A stretch of DNA of 64,000 nt from Dendrocalamus latiflorus (lineage: Eukaryota; Streptophyta; Magnoliopsida; Poales; Poaceae): contig CM029660.1 in NCBI GenBank assembly GCA_017311315.1, positions 15,604,930 to 15,668,929 on the forward strand. Direction: 5' to 3'. Position numbers and translations under genes: made by a program. Each line of letters begins with the position of its first letter. Within the stretch, counting starts at the first letter, position 1. This document shows positions 42,165 through 53,867 of this stretch, in pieces. Under the pieces are notes generated by a model. It searched no databases. It had not been told where the DNA came from and saw nothing but the letters and a program-made list of their open reading frames with translations.

Positions 42165-43800
42165 TGATACAGAAACTAGCTGATGCGTGGGGATGGCTCG
42201 ATCATCACAGTATGAACAACAGGGTTTCTCTCCTTTCTTCCTGTGCCTAGGACTCTTGTTGTCCCCTTCCTCCTTGCGGCCAACAATCAAGGTGAGGGAA
42301 TTCCTCCTTGCGGCCAGTAATCAAGATGAGGGAATTCCACCTTGTGCCAACTTGAGCAATTAGGGTTTTAGTTCTTGAGGAACAACTGAACAGTAGCACC
42401 CACGTGCCTCCTTCTTTTTGCTTGTGGTGGAAGATGAGGTAGGGTTTCAGCCAAGGTGGATTAGCCGAAAATTACTTCTTCCTCTTACGCCCGATGTAGA
42501 TGAAGGGTAGGGTTGCAATGCACTAATCAATAGCGATGCTACTGATTAGAAGCAACCAACTAGGAGCTCTCCAAATCGTGAATATTGTTCATGAATTGAA
42601 GAGATGAATCGTAAAGATTCAATCGGTGACTTAAGATTAGCAATGAAGCTCTCAATCCACGGGATCACATCAAACCCTAATTGGAAAACTCTCATGCAAT
42701 CACAAGCACACAAGTTTTCATCACAAATATTGTGACTTTTCTGTATTTTCTCTCAAAACAATCTGGTCTAAGCTACATAGGGGTATCCTCTGGCCTTATA
42801 TTGGTGCTTAGGGGCATGGACAACCAGCACGCTCAACCTGGCTTAAGGCCGACTCCTAGCATGACACAATCACGTATCCGATTCAGACTCCACTAGATAA
42901 CACAACACGAAGTGATTACAATTTGACTCAACTTAAGCGATAAACTAGGACTCATCTAAAACTAAAATACAACTCAGAAAGGAATCTATTTCAGGGGTTG
43001 GTTTGGACCCATATTGTTCCCACGTGACAACCTTGGCTTCCCAATTCAGCTCCTGGCTCCGTTCTTCCTGTCTTGCTTAGCTTGCCATCTTGGCTTATAT
43101 AGCACACATGGATTGGAGTCCCACTTGGTCTCTCTTCTCTACATTGTTCCATCAACGCCTGGGTAAGTTTAGCCCTTTCCTTCATGTGTGAACAGCTTGT
43201 AGTGCTTTACTGGCTCATTGGCTGGCTCATCTTGTCACGACTCACTTCCTTGCTCAACGGCTCCCCTTCTGGCTCCACATGGCTCCCATGCTTCACATGG
43301 CATTGCCTCCTCCATTGCACACAGATGGAAGAATTCAGATTGCCTTCTTTTTCTTGATGCTTAAGAAATAGTTCTTTGGCTTGACTTTTTGGCTTGGCTT
43401 GAACCTAACTCTTTCTTCTCTCTCAAGAAATAGCCAGCCGCACCCTTGTTTTCATGTGTCCCTTCTCATGCACTTGGCCTTCTCCATGCACACCTAGCCA
43501 CCTAGCCCTCCACGCACACACCCTTCTCCATGCACACCCATATTCACCCTATGTTCCCTAAGATCATGTGCCAACTTCCATGCGCCCCAGGCCTTCTCCC
43601 TTGGTCGGGCTCCCTCTTCTCCCTCTTAGTCATGCTTGTTTTCTTCTTTCTTTCACACAAATTAGCATCACTTTGCAATGCAAAACCAGACTGTAATGCT
43701 GAAGCATAATGCAAAGTAGCAATGCAGTGCTTCAATGCTTTCCTCTCTAATAAAAGTAGCACTAATCTCAAAATAAACGAAGAGGTAAATAACATCTATA
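42165..43800 (-). repeat. Probable 5' LTR of the gypsy fragment
   Basis: The left edge (TGATACAG on the plus strand, complement of CTGTATCA) sits three bases from the PBS. The right edge is not fixed, since no partner LTR exists in the window; 43800 is a guess based on a change in composition. The stretch is noncoding and contains a GGAATTCC-type repeat at 42292-42339. Confidence 0.35.
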
Positions 43801-44046
43801 ACTATTCATCATGTTTTAAAAATTGTGCAAATCACTATTGAGGAAATCATAGAAACACCTCCCATTTGATTTTTTTTAATTCATAGCAACGTATATGCAT
43901 TTAGCTAGTCTACAAATAATTGGTAAGTTCAGAGACACCTCCTTCATGTTGAAGATTAAAATTTTACACAATAATCCTTAACTTTGGAAAAATACTTTTA
44001 GAAATTTTCATATTAATCAAAGAAAAAGAAATGATCTTGTGCGTCT
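43801..44046. other. Short AT-rich spacer
   Basis: No gene or element end recognised. It ends at the ATC duplication of the CACTA element. Confidence 0.4.
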
Positions 44047-44571
44047 ATCCACTACTACAGAAAGTCTAATACTAGACGGCCAATCACAGACGGTTTGACA
44101 AAACCGTCTGTGACTGACACTAACACAGACGGTTTTAATTTGGACACCGTCTGTGTTGGCGGCGTCGGAGAAAATGAGTATCACAGACGGTCTGTATTAA
44201 AAACCGTCTGTCAGAATCCCAGATTATCACAGACGGTTTTTAATAAAAAAAATCGTCTGTGATAATGGCACCGGGCATTTATTGCACTTCTCAGACCGCA
44301 TCTTTCTTCATTTCGATCCAAATCTGGCCGCTGATGCGCACTCTTTCGCTCAGGAGGCAAGGTAGGCGATTTCATGCCAGTTAATTTGGTGGGAGGAGGC
44401 AGAGATTGAGCTTTGAAGATTCATACAACCGTCCGAGTAGTTGCGCGTCCAATCCGACACAAACCGATGCCAGATTTCCTGTGGACGACATCCTGGTAAT
44501 AATTATTATCTCTCGAATGCTTGCTCCATTGATAGGCCTATTCGAGTAGCTAATTCTGTATCGTTATGTAG

Positions 44572-46247
44572 GAGCCTACGAAGTGCAGGCTCCAAGTGAG
44601 ATATGTCTCCGTTCCCTTGCACGCTGCTTGGGGTCAGGCATATCTGTCTGGTATCGGGGCCATGCTGCACGGTCAAGCTTTAGCGATAGGCTTCGCAAAA
44701 GTTAATGTGGATGGTGTGCATGTCAATTTTGAGGTCGTCCCGCTACCGAAGCCCCCAACGACGAGATCGTGACTCTAGGGCAGGCCATTGGAACATTCAT
44801 CCAGTGGCCCAAAAGCGACATTTCCCTGGAGGTTTCTTCACCGGTGGCAGGACCAGAAGGGCAGTGTGAACCAGATCTACATGCACTGGTGCCATCTCCA
44901 CTACAAGACTTGTCTCACCACCGCTAGCTGCACCGGTGCTATCTCCACGGGTGCTATTCTCGCCAGAGCAACTTGCACCGCTGCCTTTACAGTCGACTGC
45001 CATTAAGTCGACCTACAGCCGAGGCAGCAAGGGCAAAGGAAAGAAGACCAATGATGATATCCTGTACCTGCCATTGGCCCGTAAAGTCGTGCTTGGCCAG
45101 CCGTTGCTCGAGCACAAGGTCCTCCAACCCCTAGCATATAGTTGCCTGCAATTGCACAAGTGGTATATGGAGCAGTCCAATAAGCCAGAGGGAGAACGGA
45201 TCTCAAGTGTCACTGTCAAATTCACACCGGATGATTTACATCACAATCTTCAAGAGTGTGTCTTCGTGGTCGCCTTTGAGGATTTATTCGATCTTTTCAC
45301 GCTCAACGCTCTTGACGTCTCACTCATTCGATGCTGGACGCTGTAAGTGTGTACAATCACAGTCTCCGTTCATGTCATACCGATAAATGTCACATATAAT
45401 TTGTTGCTTTCGTGTGTATATGTATAGACACATGCTGACTAGAGCTAGAACATCCAAATCATTATCTGTTGGTTTCTTGGACCCACACTTGGTCGCCAGG
45501 ACTACCATCGACGAGGAGTCATCCATCATCGAGAGGTACATTGCAGCAGCACTGCTGGAATGCCGCAATAAGGAATATGTACTTATGCCCTTCAATCAGA
45601 ACTATCATTGAATTTTAATAGTAATTGTACCAAAATAGAACAAGGTATATTACCTTGATTCCCTAAGTAAGAATAAAATGGACTTCACAGTTGTCAGCCA
45701 AGTAATCGATAGGTAAGTACATTTTCTCCCTACATACCTATATTGTACCTTTTCTTTTCTTCCGAATAACTAAGGTTAACTTTTTCGAATCACGTAGGGC
45801 GTTCGCGATGTACATTGCAATGGGAGGTGTCTCGAAGCAAGGGGCCAAAGGCCTGACACATGTTCGAGATTTTAAGGTATTCGCTATTACACATTAATTA
45901 ATCCTATGCAACTGTTGGTAGTAATGGCTCTTGAATTAACACATTGCATTTTTTGCAGTGCCACCAGCAGTCGCCGGGTAACACATGTGGATTCTATGTT
46001 TGCCACCATATGGAACTACTCCTCGATTTCTCGAAGATCACCAATTCCAAGGTTTGTCAATCTTCCCATAATTACTTCATATTTATCACGTTATATATAC
46101 GCACATTGATATTCCTAACGACAGGCTGCGTTCATCCCGTCAACTGCATTGAAACAGCCCGACCTTTCACACATTCGAGGAGAGATGGCGTACTTTCTGG
46201 TGGCTAACGTCATAAACCTAGCTGGAAAGTTCCACTTCGCACCATGA
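44572..46247 (+). pseudogene. Ulp1/C48-like cysteine protease gene with DUF8039-like part
   Basis: Five exons with GT-AG borders: 44572-45342, 45428-45712, 45798-45876, 45959-46051 and 46125-46247, ending in TGA. Exon 1 begins EPTKCRLQVRYV and contains LGQAIGTFIQWP, as in the DUF8039-like region of transposon proteins, with a one-base shift near 44750. The catalytic residues of C48 proteases can be seen: His in NQNYH (exon 2), Asp in VYYLDSL, Gln in CHQQ and Cys in GNTCGFYVCHH (exon 4). Two in-frame stops follow the His (TGA 45609-45611, TAG 45636-45638), both at positions where Trp would fit. C48 enzymes cut SUMO or related tags; the role in the transposon is unknown. An upstream first exon ending CAGGAGGCAAG|GTAGGC near 44361 is possible. 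Confidence 0.85.
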
Positions 46248-46251
46248 TTTG

Positions 46252-46446
46252 TTATTGCTCTATCACTCCGGAATCGAGGTCTCGCGAAAGGAACATTGCA
46301 TAATCAACGAACTTTGTCAGGCTGCACAAGCAATACTTGAATGACAATCATACACCATCCAAGCATTGCTTGTGCAGCCTGCCAAAGTTCGTTAATTATG
46401 GCTCTGTTCCTTTCGCGAGACCTCGATTCCGGAGTGATAGAGTAAT
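46252..46446. repeat. Inverted repeat (hairpin) after the Ulp1-like gene
   Basis: Two arms of about 85 bp (46252-46338 and 46360-46446) are inverted copies, each containing CTATCACTCCGGAATCGAGG / CCTCGATTCCGGAGTGATAG and AGGCTGCACAAGCAAT / ATTGCTTGTGCAGCCT, with a loop of about 20 bp. The pairing is about 90% by eye. It could form a long RNA hairpin if transcribed with the gene. Confidence 0.85.
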
Positions 46447-46977
46447 AAAAAATGCAATGTTACCATCTAAGTGGAAATGCAACGTACATCTTTTGTAATT
46501 GTATATTTATTAATGGATATTTTATTTCATTTCAATTAATTGATTTGCGAAATTGATATTTTATGTTTGTCAAATGGATGTTGTATGTTTGTATGTGAAT
46601 TGGATGTTGTATGTTTGTCAGAAATTGTATGTATATCTGCTTGTTTCAGAGAGTATGGCTAGCATTTCCTGAGACTAGCCAATAAACAGAAATAGATTTA
46701 GGGGTTAAAAGTAATATCACAGACAGTTTTTGAGTAAAAACCGTCTGTGATATCTGATAATCACAGACAGTTTTTACTAAAAAAACCGTCTGTGATTATC
46801 AGATATCACAGACGGTTTCTAAATAAAAATCGTCTATGATATTTACACCACAGACGATTCGAAAATCATCTGTGATAACCTTCCATTATCACTGACCCAT
46901 AAATTCAGACGGTTCAGAAAACTGTCTGTGATAATAGTTCAGAACTGTCTGTAATACTGTTTTCTGTAGTAGTGATC

Positions 46978-47260
46978 GTATGACCAACATATATTGCAAA
47001 CGGTGAGATGCCACGAAAATAATATAAATCGAAGCCGACCTGGTCTTCACGATCTGAACGGTGTAAGAGAAAACAAAGGTTTACCCCTAATTAAAAAAAC
47101 AAAGTTTACATCTAATTACCGATGGTGTCTGGCAGCAATTAATATAGCCCTGGTCCATACGAACACCTCAATCAGTACACCTTATGCATTACTGAATTCA
47201 GGTCCAATTAAGACACCACATCATATGCTGATTCCTACTCACATAAAAACAAAATTGTCA
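46978..47260. other. Spacer between CACTA and hAT elements
   Basis: AT-rich, no recognised coding or element ends; ends at the TTATATAT duplication. Confidence 0.4.
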
Positions 47261-47692
47261 TTATATATCAGTGGCGGACCCAGAGAATTTGATGAGCCTG
47301 GGCGAAGAACAAAGTCTAAATAATAAGCGCTCAGAAACATAGATCATAATATAAGCAAAATATGACAACCACATTAGTTTTAACTAGAATCATATCGTAG
47401 CACATGTTCACAAGATGCCTTACTCGAAGGTATTAAATTTTAGCCATGCATGACAAAAGTACTATGATAAGAAAGTCCTGTATCTAATTATTGTTCTGCT
47501 ACAATACTCTGATAAATTTATTATTTGTTAGAGTAGTATTCTATCGGCTAAACCAATAATAATCCACAGCATAAGTATTATTACCCTCGCTAACTCTTGT
47601 ACCAAGACGCGCGCGTGCAGGCGAACGTGACCTACACACAGCAATGGCCAAATGCATGCTTGCAGCTGCAACTGGCCGGGACACCCTACACA

Positions 47693-49980
47693 CACTACAA
47701 GAGATGTGTCATTTTTTGACATTTCTGGCATGACAACAGGTCTAGATGTCATTAAATCATCCAGTTTATGACGTTTGTTTTGAGGCATTTCGACTTAGTG
47801 ACAAAAATATTATGTATGTCACAAAAAATGTCATGATGCATGTCCAATTCGCTCTAGTGACAAGATTTGCTGTGTCATAGTGGGTAATTTGCAATGTCAT
47901 ACATCTAAGACAAAACTTGTGTGTCACAAAAAACTTTTGTTGCATTTTTTAAACATTATTTTCCATGTTGGCGTACGGTGCCACGTGGTCAGTGGCCCAT
48001 ATATTTTTTTCTTTTTTCCCGCCATATAAAGCCCACTGATCTTTTTTTTTGAAATGGGCCATTTTTTCTTTTTTCCGACCTTTCTGATGGGCTGGCCGAA
48101 ACAAGCCATTGATGGGCTGACTGACGGACCTTGCTGATGGGCTGTGCTGATGGGCTGGCTGGCGGAATAAACAAAAAAAGGGGCGGTGGAGGCACTCGAA
48201 CTCGCTTGGGGGTATGACATGCGTCATTTTTGCATATATTTAGCCGTCATTTAACCCTTATATTTTTCGCATTTCGGGACCAATTATCATCATTTACATA
48301 TTTTTCTATAATTAATTGCTCAATTTGGATCATTTTACATTTTTTGTGCTTTTTCCATAGGACGGCGCGAGCAAGGCGCATAAATGACAAATTTGGCATT
48401 TTGGGGCTGCTCCTTACAGTTGTACGTGTCGTCACGGATGCGTATGATCCATTCACAAAGAAATCGGAGCTCTGGAGGTCTAAAATAGAAGAAGTTTCAT
48501 TGGGGAAGAACTGGACTGTAATTTCTGAAAATCTGGAGGGTCAAATCACAAAAAAGCCGAAAACCCCCAATCCCACAAAACCCTAGCCGCCACCCAGATC
48601 CAAAATTGGGCCGGCCATTTGCTTCTTCCTCCAAACCCCTTTTGCTCTCTCGTCGACTTCGCCACTCCACCAGATCCGCCATCTGTGCGCCGCCAACTTC
48701 TCCCCATCCGCGCTGCCTTCTTGCTCTCCCTCCACATCCGGCCGCATCCTCCTCTGCTGCTCCTCCTCCCGTGCGCCTCCGCCGCTCTCCACCATCTACC
48801 TCCCCGCCTTCCTCTTCCTCTCCCCCTACTCTTTCACCACCGCGCCGCCACGCCCATCGCATCGGCACCGCCGCTTCTCCACTGCCAGTTCGCCGTCGAC
48901 CCCTACTTCCTCTCCATCGGCGAGCGCCGCGCCTCCTCCCGTGCGCCATCTCAACGGCCGCAGCCTCTGTTGCTCCACCGCGCCGACTTCGGCAACTTCT
49001 CCACGGCAGTCATCTTCAGCGCCACCTCCGGCCGCCGCCTCGACCCCTCCTTCCTCGGCTCACTTCACCGGCAATTCTTCCACCGACCGCCCTGCTTCCT
49101 CTTCACTGACCTGGACGGCATCGACGGCCTCATCCGCATCACCTCTCCACTGACGGTGCCAGCCGACATCACCACCTCCTCAGCTTCTCCTTCTTCGGTT
49201 CATCTCCAGATCCTCTCCCTTTATTTTTTTTGCTGCTCATAATTACTGTTATCATTAACTGTTAATTGTGCAATGTTAAACTTTTAATTAGTGATTTGTG
49301 AACTGTGAATGTTTGGATGACATTGTGATCTATGTTTGTGAGATGTTAACTCTGATGTATGCACTGTGCTATGTGAATGTGATCAGTGGATGTGTTATGC
49401 TTTGTTAATTTTGTTCCAGAATGGTTATATGATCATGGTGCCAGGGCCAGTAGTGTTTGTTCAGTGATATACTGATCTGTTAGTGTTGTATCTGTATGTG
49501 TATGTTTGAGTTGCACGAATTAGCTAGCGAGCTACTGTTCTCTTCCCCTGGCTGTCTCGACCCTCTCCTTGCTTCTCGACCTCTCTCTTTTCGTCTATTT
49601 AGCGGTCAATCGGTAGTTAAGTCGTGTGTGCGTTCGTAGTTATGTGTTTAGTGTTGCCCTGCCGTCGTCGTCTAGTAGGCCATCGACCGTTTTCTCCCTC
49701 GTTCTCTCTCGACTCCCCTAGTGCTTCTCGACTCCCTCTTTCTGTCTCGCGGTCGGTAGTTAGTGACAATAAACCAATGTCATAAACCTCTGTGACACTG
49801 AAAGCCGATGTCATAGATTTGTGACATGAAATATACTGATGTCACAGAATAAATTCGTGACGCGTGTTTTTTGACATTTGGATTTTCGTCAACTGTATGT
49901 CACAAATCTTGAATTGTGACATGAATTTCATATATTATGACAGAAATGAAATGTCAATAAATGACACATCTCTTGTAGTG
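47693..49980. mobile_element. CACTA element, different family, inside hAT copy A
   Basis: Ends CACTACAAGAGATGTGTCAT and its complement at the right (TCTTGTAGTG), flanked by ACA duplications (47690-47692, 49981-49983). Subterminal TGTCACAAA / TTGTGACAT motifs replace the ACAGACGG family. No transposase is found. The GC-rich interior (48560-49240) looks like a captured gene piece. Confidence 0.92.
48606..49242 (+). other. GC-rich captured-gene-like stretch in the CACTA element
   Basis: An abrupt rise in GC content with open frames in more than one register, Leu/Pro/Ser/Ala-rich. The reading frame from 48619 ends FLFTDLDGIDGLIRITSP-like, without a domain I recognise. It could be a 5' exon of a host gene picked up by the transposon; the source and strand remain unknown. 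Confidence 0.35.
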
Positions 49981-50110
49981 ACAGCAATGGTCCATACTCC
50001 ATAGGAGATGAGCCCGGGCAGGGGCCAGGGTCGCCGGGCCCTGGGTCCGCCCCTGTTATATATGCTTGCATGGTACACGTACGTAGTACAAATCAAATCT
50101 TGCTGAAAAG

Positions 50111-51012
50111 CAGGGGCGGACCCAGGGCCCGGCGACCCTGGGCCCCTGCCCGGGCTCGTCTCCTATGGAGTATGGACCCGGAAGCGAGGCGTCGCTCGGC
50201 GGCGGCGCTCCCAATCCCCAGAACCAGCTGCGCCCGGAGACCGAATCACCAGCCATGGCTACAGGTTCGCGACGTTCTCAATTCCCCGATTTACTCACTA
50301 CCCTCCTGCCTTTATCCCTGATGTCGTTCCTTCTTTCTGCCTTCATCCTCACTCCTCAAATCCCTTTTGCCTTTGGCAGGGGAAGCGCTGCAGCGGCCGG
50401 CGACCTATCCGCAAGCTGTGCCGGAGCACCGCCTGCACCGGCCACCGGCTGCCGTAGCTCCGCGCCACTGCTGTCACCCGTCGACAAGCAGCTAGAGGCA
50501 GCATCCCTCAGTGGCGTCACAGCACTAGTCTTCTCAGTTCGTAGCAAATGGCAGACAGACAGAGGAAACTTAGCCAAACAGGTAAATTAAATTTGGGCAT
50601 TATTTGATAGTTGATGATTTGGTTGATTGGTTCCATTCAGTGTTTAATTATTGTAATAATTCTGTAATTTGATTCAGGAATAAGGCGTTTTTTGGTTGAT
50701 ACGAGGAATCATGGCAGTGGAAGTCATGAATCTCGAAGAAACTTAGACTTAGAAGAGCCACATGAAGATGAAGTGCCAAATCCAGATCATCAGCAGCCAG
50801 AACCAAACATCGGCAATGTAACTAGTGAGTTTGACCCTAATGAAATTCTATGTGATCCGGCCCTTAGAAAACAAATATATGAGTATGCTCCAGAAATTCA
50901 AGACCAAGTTCTATGTTTCTGAGTATACTCCTGAAATTCTATGTTTCTGAGCGCTTGTTATTTAGACTTTGTTCTTCGCCCAGGCTCGTCAAATTCTCTG
51001 AGTCCGCCACTG
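50111..51012 (+). mobile_element. hAT element, copy B (internal deletion derivative)
   Basis: 902 bp. Ends CAGGGGCGGACCCAGGG and GAGTCCGCCACTG; identical 8-bp duplications CTGAAAAG (50103-50110, 51013-51020). It retains the 5' end of a transposase gene, then joins at about 50922 directly to the 3' terminal region. A repeated TTCTATGTTTCTGAG (50909-50923, 50937-50951) marks the junction. Confidence 0.93.
50692..50922 (+). pseudogene. hAT transposase, N-terminal piece
   Basis: The frame ends with FDPNEILCDPALRKQIYEYA then PEIQDQV, the region just before the TTF-type zinc finger of plant hAT transposases of the zinc-finger-MYM-like/DUF4371 group. The zinc finger and the catalytic parts are deleted. 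An upstream GC-rich leader (50165-50580) and a possible intron before GATTCAG|GAATAAGG precede it. Confidence 0.7.
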
Positions 51013-51020
51013 CTGAAAAG

Positions 51021-51907
51021 AATACCTGTATGCACTTAATTGCACAACTTCGAGAGGCTATATATAGACGAGCGGACCAGTTCTCCAGCCTTGCTGACAA
51101 CTTGGCAAACTCTCCGCAGAACTATTATCCGCACTCAAAGCATCTGAATATCTCTGTCTATATCCGAATCAAAGTTCCGCATTCCTAAAGTTATGAGAGT
51201 GGAAAGTAGAATGATACGGGAAAGGGAATGTAGATGAACTTCTCCTTTTCTATTTTGTTTCATTTGGTTAAGTGGGTCAGCTAACTAACCAATTCTGAAA
51301 CTAAAGAATAGCAAATGGCCCCGTTAGAAACGCGTGAATTTTTCTCCGAATCTTGTAGGAAATAATTCATTTCCTATGAAATTTCCATATTCCAAATGAG
51401 ACCTAAAAGTGAATGTGTATTAATTACTAAAATAATTTTTTCTTATCTCCTATAAAATTTCCATGTTCCAAACGGGACCTAAAAGTGGACGTATATTACT
51501 AAAGAATTTTTTAATGCAGGGGTGCATACCAAAATGTGAAAAAAAGAGAAACATTTAGACTATGTTTGGAACGATGAAATTTCATTGTAAAGGCTACATT
51601 CGGAATACTGGAATTTCACACGAAAATTGTTCAACTCCCGTCGGAGTCTTGAAAATTCGCAGCGTACCAAACCGGTATAAATATTTCTATTACTGTAGAT
51701 TATTTATTTCTCTGCAGTTTAATTTCAGCACTTTTATTTTTTCACAATGTATTTTTGTTTTTTATTTTTCACAATTTACTATTTCAACAGCTTTAATTTT
51801 CGTAATGTATTTTCAGTATTTAATTTTTTGCAATATTTTCTTATGCTTAGTGAAGAAAATTGAAAATAAATAGAAGATAGTCCTCGTATTAATGTCTTAA
51901 TATTTTT
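51021..51907. other. Noncoding DNA before the Athila gag
   Basis: AT-rich. A tandem pair of about 105 bp (51370-51470 and 51450-51530) repeats AAATTTCCATNTTCCAAA and CCTAAAAGTG. A short frame near 51030-51188 has no recognised domain. The Athila LTR was not identified. Confidence 0.4.
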
Positions 51908-52254
51908 CACCAAAACCTGAAGTTGAGTGCATTTGTAGCACCGCCACAAAATATTTTTGCTTGTTCTGCCGTTAATCATCCTGACATTATAGTGGAAAAT
52001 TTTGAGATTAAACGTGGCTTGTTGAATTTAGTGCAACAAAATCAATTCAGTGGTTCACCGACTGAAGATGCTACATTGCACATCCAAGTATTTTCAAAAT
52101 TATGTGAACTGTCAAAAGTTAAAGGTGTTGATTCCGACACCATTAAATTAAAAATGTTTCCATTTTCTTTAAGAGGAAAAGCTAAAGAATGGTTATTGTG
52201 ATCTTTACCTGCTGGTAGTATTAATTCATGGCAAACCTGCACTTCATCTTTTTC

Positions 52255-52500
52255 GTCTAAGTATTGGTGGTGCTTCAATTGGCTTATGTCTGAAATTGCA
52301 CTGTAGCGATCGTTAGCATTTTCTGAGAAAAAATAAGGAAAAAATAGAAAAAAAACTAAAAAAACCGTTATATCGTCACGGACAATGTAAAGGAATAAGG
52401 CAAAAAAGCCAAAAAGCCAAAATTAGAAGTCGACATATTTCAAATGGCTTCTGGCTTAAATAAACCAAAAACCAAAATAAACAAGAAGCTGAAGTCGTTT
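52255..52500. mobile_element. Unclassified insertion of about 245 bp in gag
   Basis: It separates SFSSKY from PPTKIVYLRN, which are adjacent in Athila gag. AT-rich, with TTGGTGG at one side and GGATTATCC at the other. No clear terminal repeats or duplication, so limits are approximate. Confidence 0.4.
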
Positions 52501-52708
52501 GGAACGGGATTATCCTCCTACTAAGATAGTTTATCTTAGAAATCAGATTATGGGCTTTAAACAACATAATAATGAAGCATTAAGTGATACATGCGAGCAT
52601 TTTAATGATGCTCTACATGACTGCCCCCGGTTAATACTTCATACATTTTATAATGGATTATATTATTTTTGCAAGATAAATCTTGATTCAACTGCAGATG
52701 GAGCATTT

Positions 52709-53663
52709 CATGGGGAGACCCAACAAGGGGAGTCACGGCTGGCGCCCCCCTACGGTCTGGCCGGCTGTGGTACCCCCCTAGCACCCCTAGCCCAGTCATC
52801 TATGAGGTGCCATGGCATCATAGCGGGAAGCACCTCAGGCACCCCGGCGGTGGTGCTCTCCTCACCGGTAAGTTTGATTTCTCCCCTCTCAATCCTACTG
52901 TATGGATGTGCAGCATGTATGCCTGTGCTTGTGTTGTGACGATTTGGATGAGTGTGTGATGCATAGTGAATATGTGACATATGATTCTGAGATGATGATT
53001 TCTAGATATATGAATACATGCTCCCAGATGTCATTCAAACAGGAACAATCACATTTTGCTGTAACATAAGCATGATATTTAACCATCTCATCTTGAATTG
53101 CACTATCATGAATTGGTCCTTAGTGTAGCCAATCAACCATACAAACTGATAGTGTGACCATTGAGCTATGTTAATTAATTCTGAATCATGATACTGACGT
53201 AGCATCTTCAGGACAATACTATTTTCATGTATTATGGAAACTTGATAAAGGAGCTATAAAGATGAATTCATCTCTAGTGAATAGATCCTTGCAAACAAGA
53301 AGATATCTATCATGGCATAGTCCTTAACTTGAAATATTGGAGATATGAGACTTGACTACACAAATACAATGATAAGGTCATCTCTAGTGAGGCATGTACA
53401 TGGAATGGAAACATGGGAATGAAGCGTAGCAATGTTGGCACTATCTTCAGTTATAAAACGTGATGTTGGCAGGGGTAAGGCGTCAGGCATGTGTGCAGCA
53501 TGCGGGCACAGGAACAAGGCGGCCAGGCACTCCGGTAGGCAACGCCAGCAGGCGGCATGTCGGCAGTATGACAGGTTACTGCAGGCCGGTAACTAGGTAT
53601 TCGGCAAATCGGTGAGTAAATCCCATTAGTCTTCCCTAAATTTTAATCCTGGATTCGCTACGA
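52709..53663. mobile_element. hAT-type element, 955 bp, no transposase
   Basis: Flanked by the identical 8-bp duplication GAGCATTT (52701-52708, 53664-53671) inside the gag. The left end CATGGGGAGACCCA resembles the CAGGGGCGGACCCA end of copies A and B; the right end reads CCTGGATTCGCTACGA, with a mutated terminus. The interior is noncoding. Confidence 0.78.
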
Positions 53664-53867
53664 GAGCATTTATGAATAAGAATATTAATGAAGCCAAGCA
53701 AATTTTAAAAGATATGTCTGCCAACCATTCACAGTGGCACAACGAGAGCGCCACTCATCTTCCATGGAAAAAGGTACATGCAATTGAAGAGTATGGTGAG
53801 TTATCTTCGGAACTTGTACATGCAATTGAAGAGTATGGTGAGTTATCTTCGATATTTGATAAGCTTA

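Larger units (their letters stand above)
44050..46974 (+). mobile_element. Complete CACTA element carrying a Ulp1-like gene
   Basis: Ends are CACTACTACAGAAA and TTTCTGTAGTAGTG, with the 3-bp duplication ATC on both sides (44047-44049, 46975-46977). Subterminal palindromes of ACAGACGGTTT / AACCGTCTGTG type lie at 44088-44262 and 46715-46960. No transposase is encoded. The interior holds a multi-exon Ulp1-like protease gene and a long inverted repeat. Grass CACTA and Mutator-like elements are known to carry Ulp1-like domains. Confidence 0.95.
47269..50055 (-). mobile_element. Non-autonomous hAT element, copy A
   Basis: Ends CAGTGGCGGACCCAGAG and GGGTCCGCCCCTG form inverted terminal repeats. 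The 8-bp duplication TTATATAT is identical on both sides (47261-47268, 50056-50063). After removal of the CACTA element inside (47693-49980) only about 500 bp remains, all noncoding. Its right end matches the left end of copy B in inverted order (CCATACTCCATAGGAGA) and its left end matches the right end of copy B over about 75 bp, so both are the same family in opposite orientation. Confidence 0.92.
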
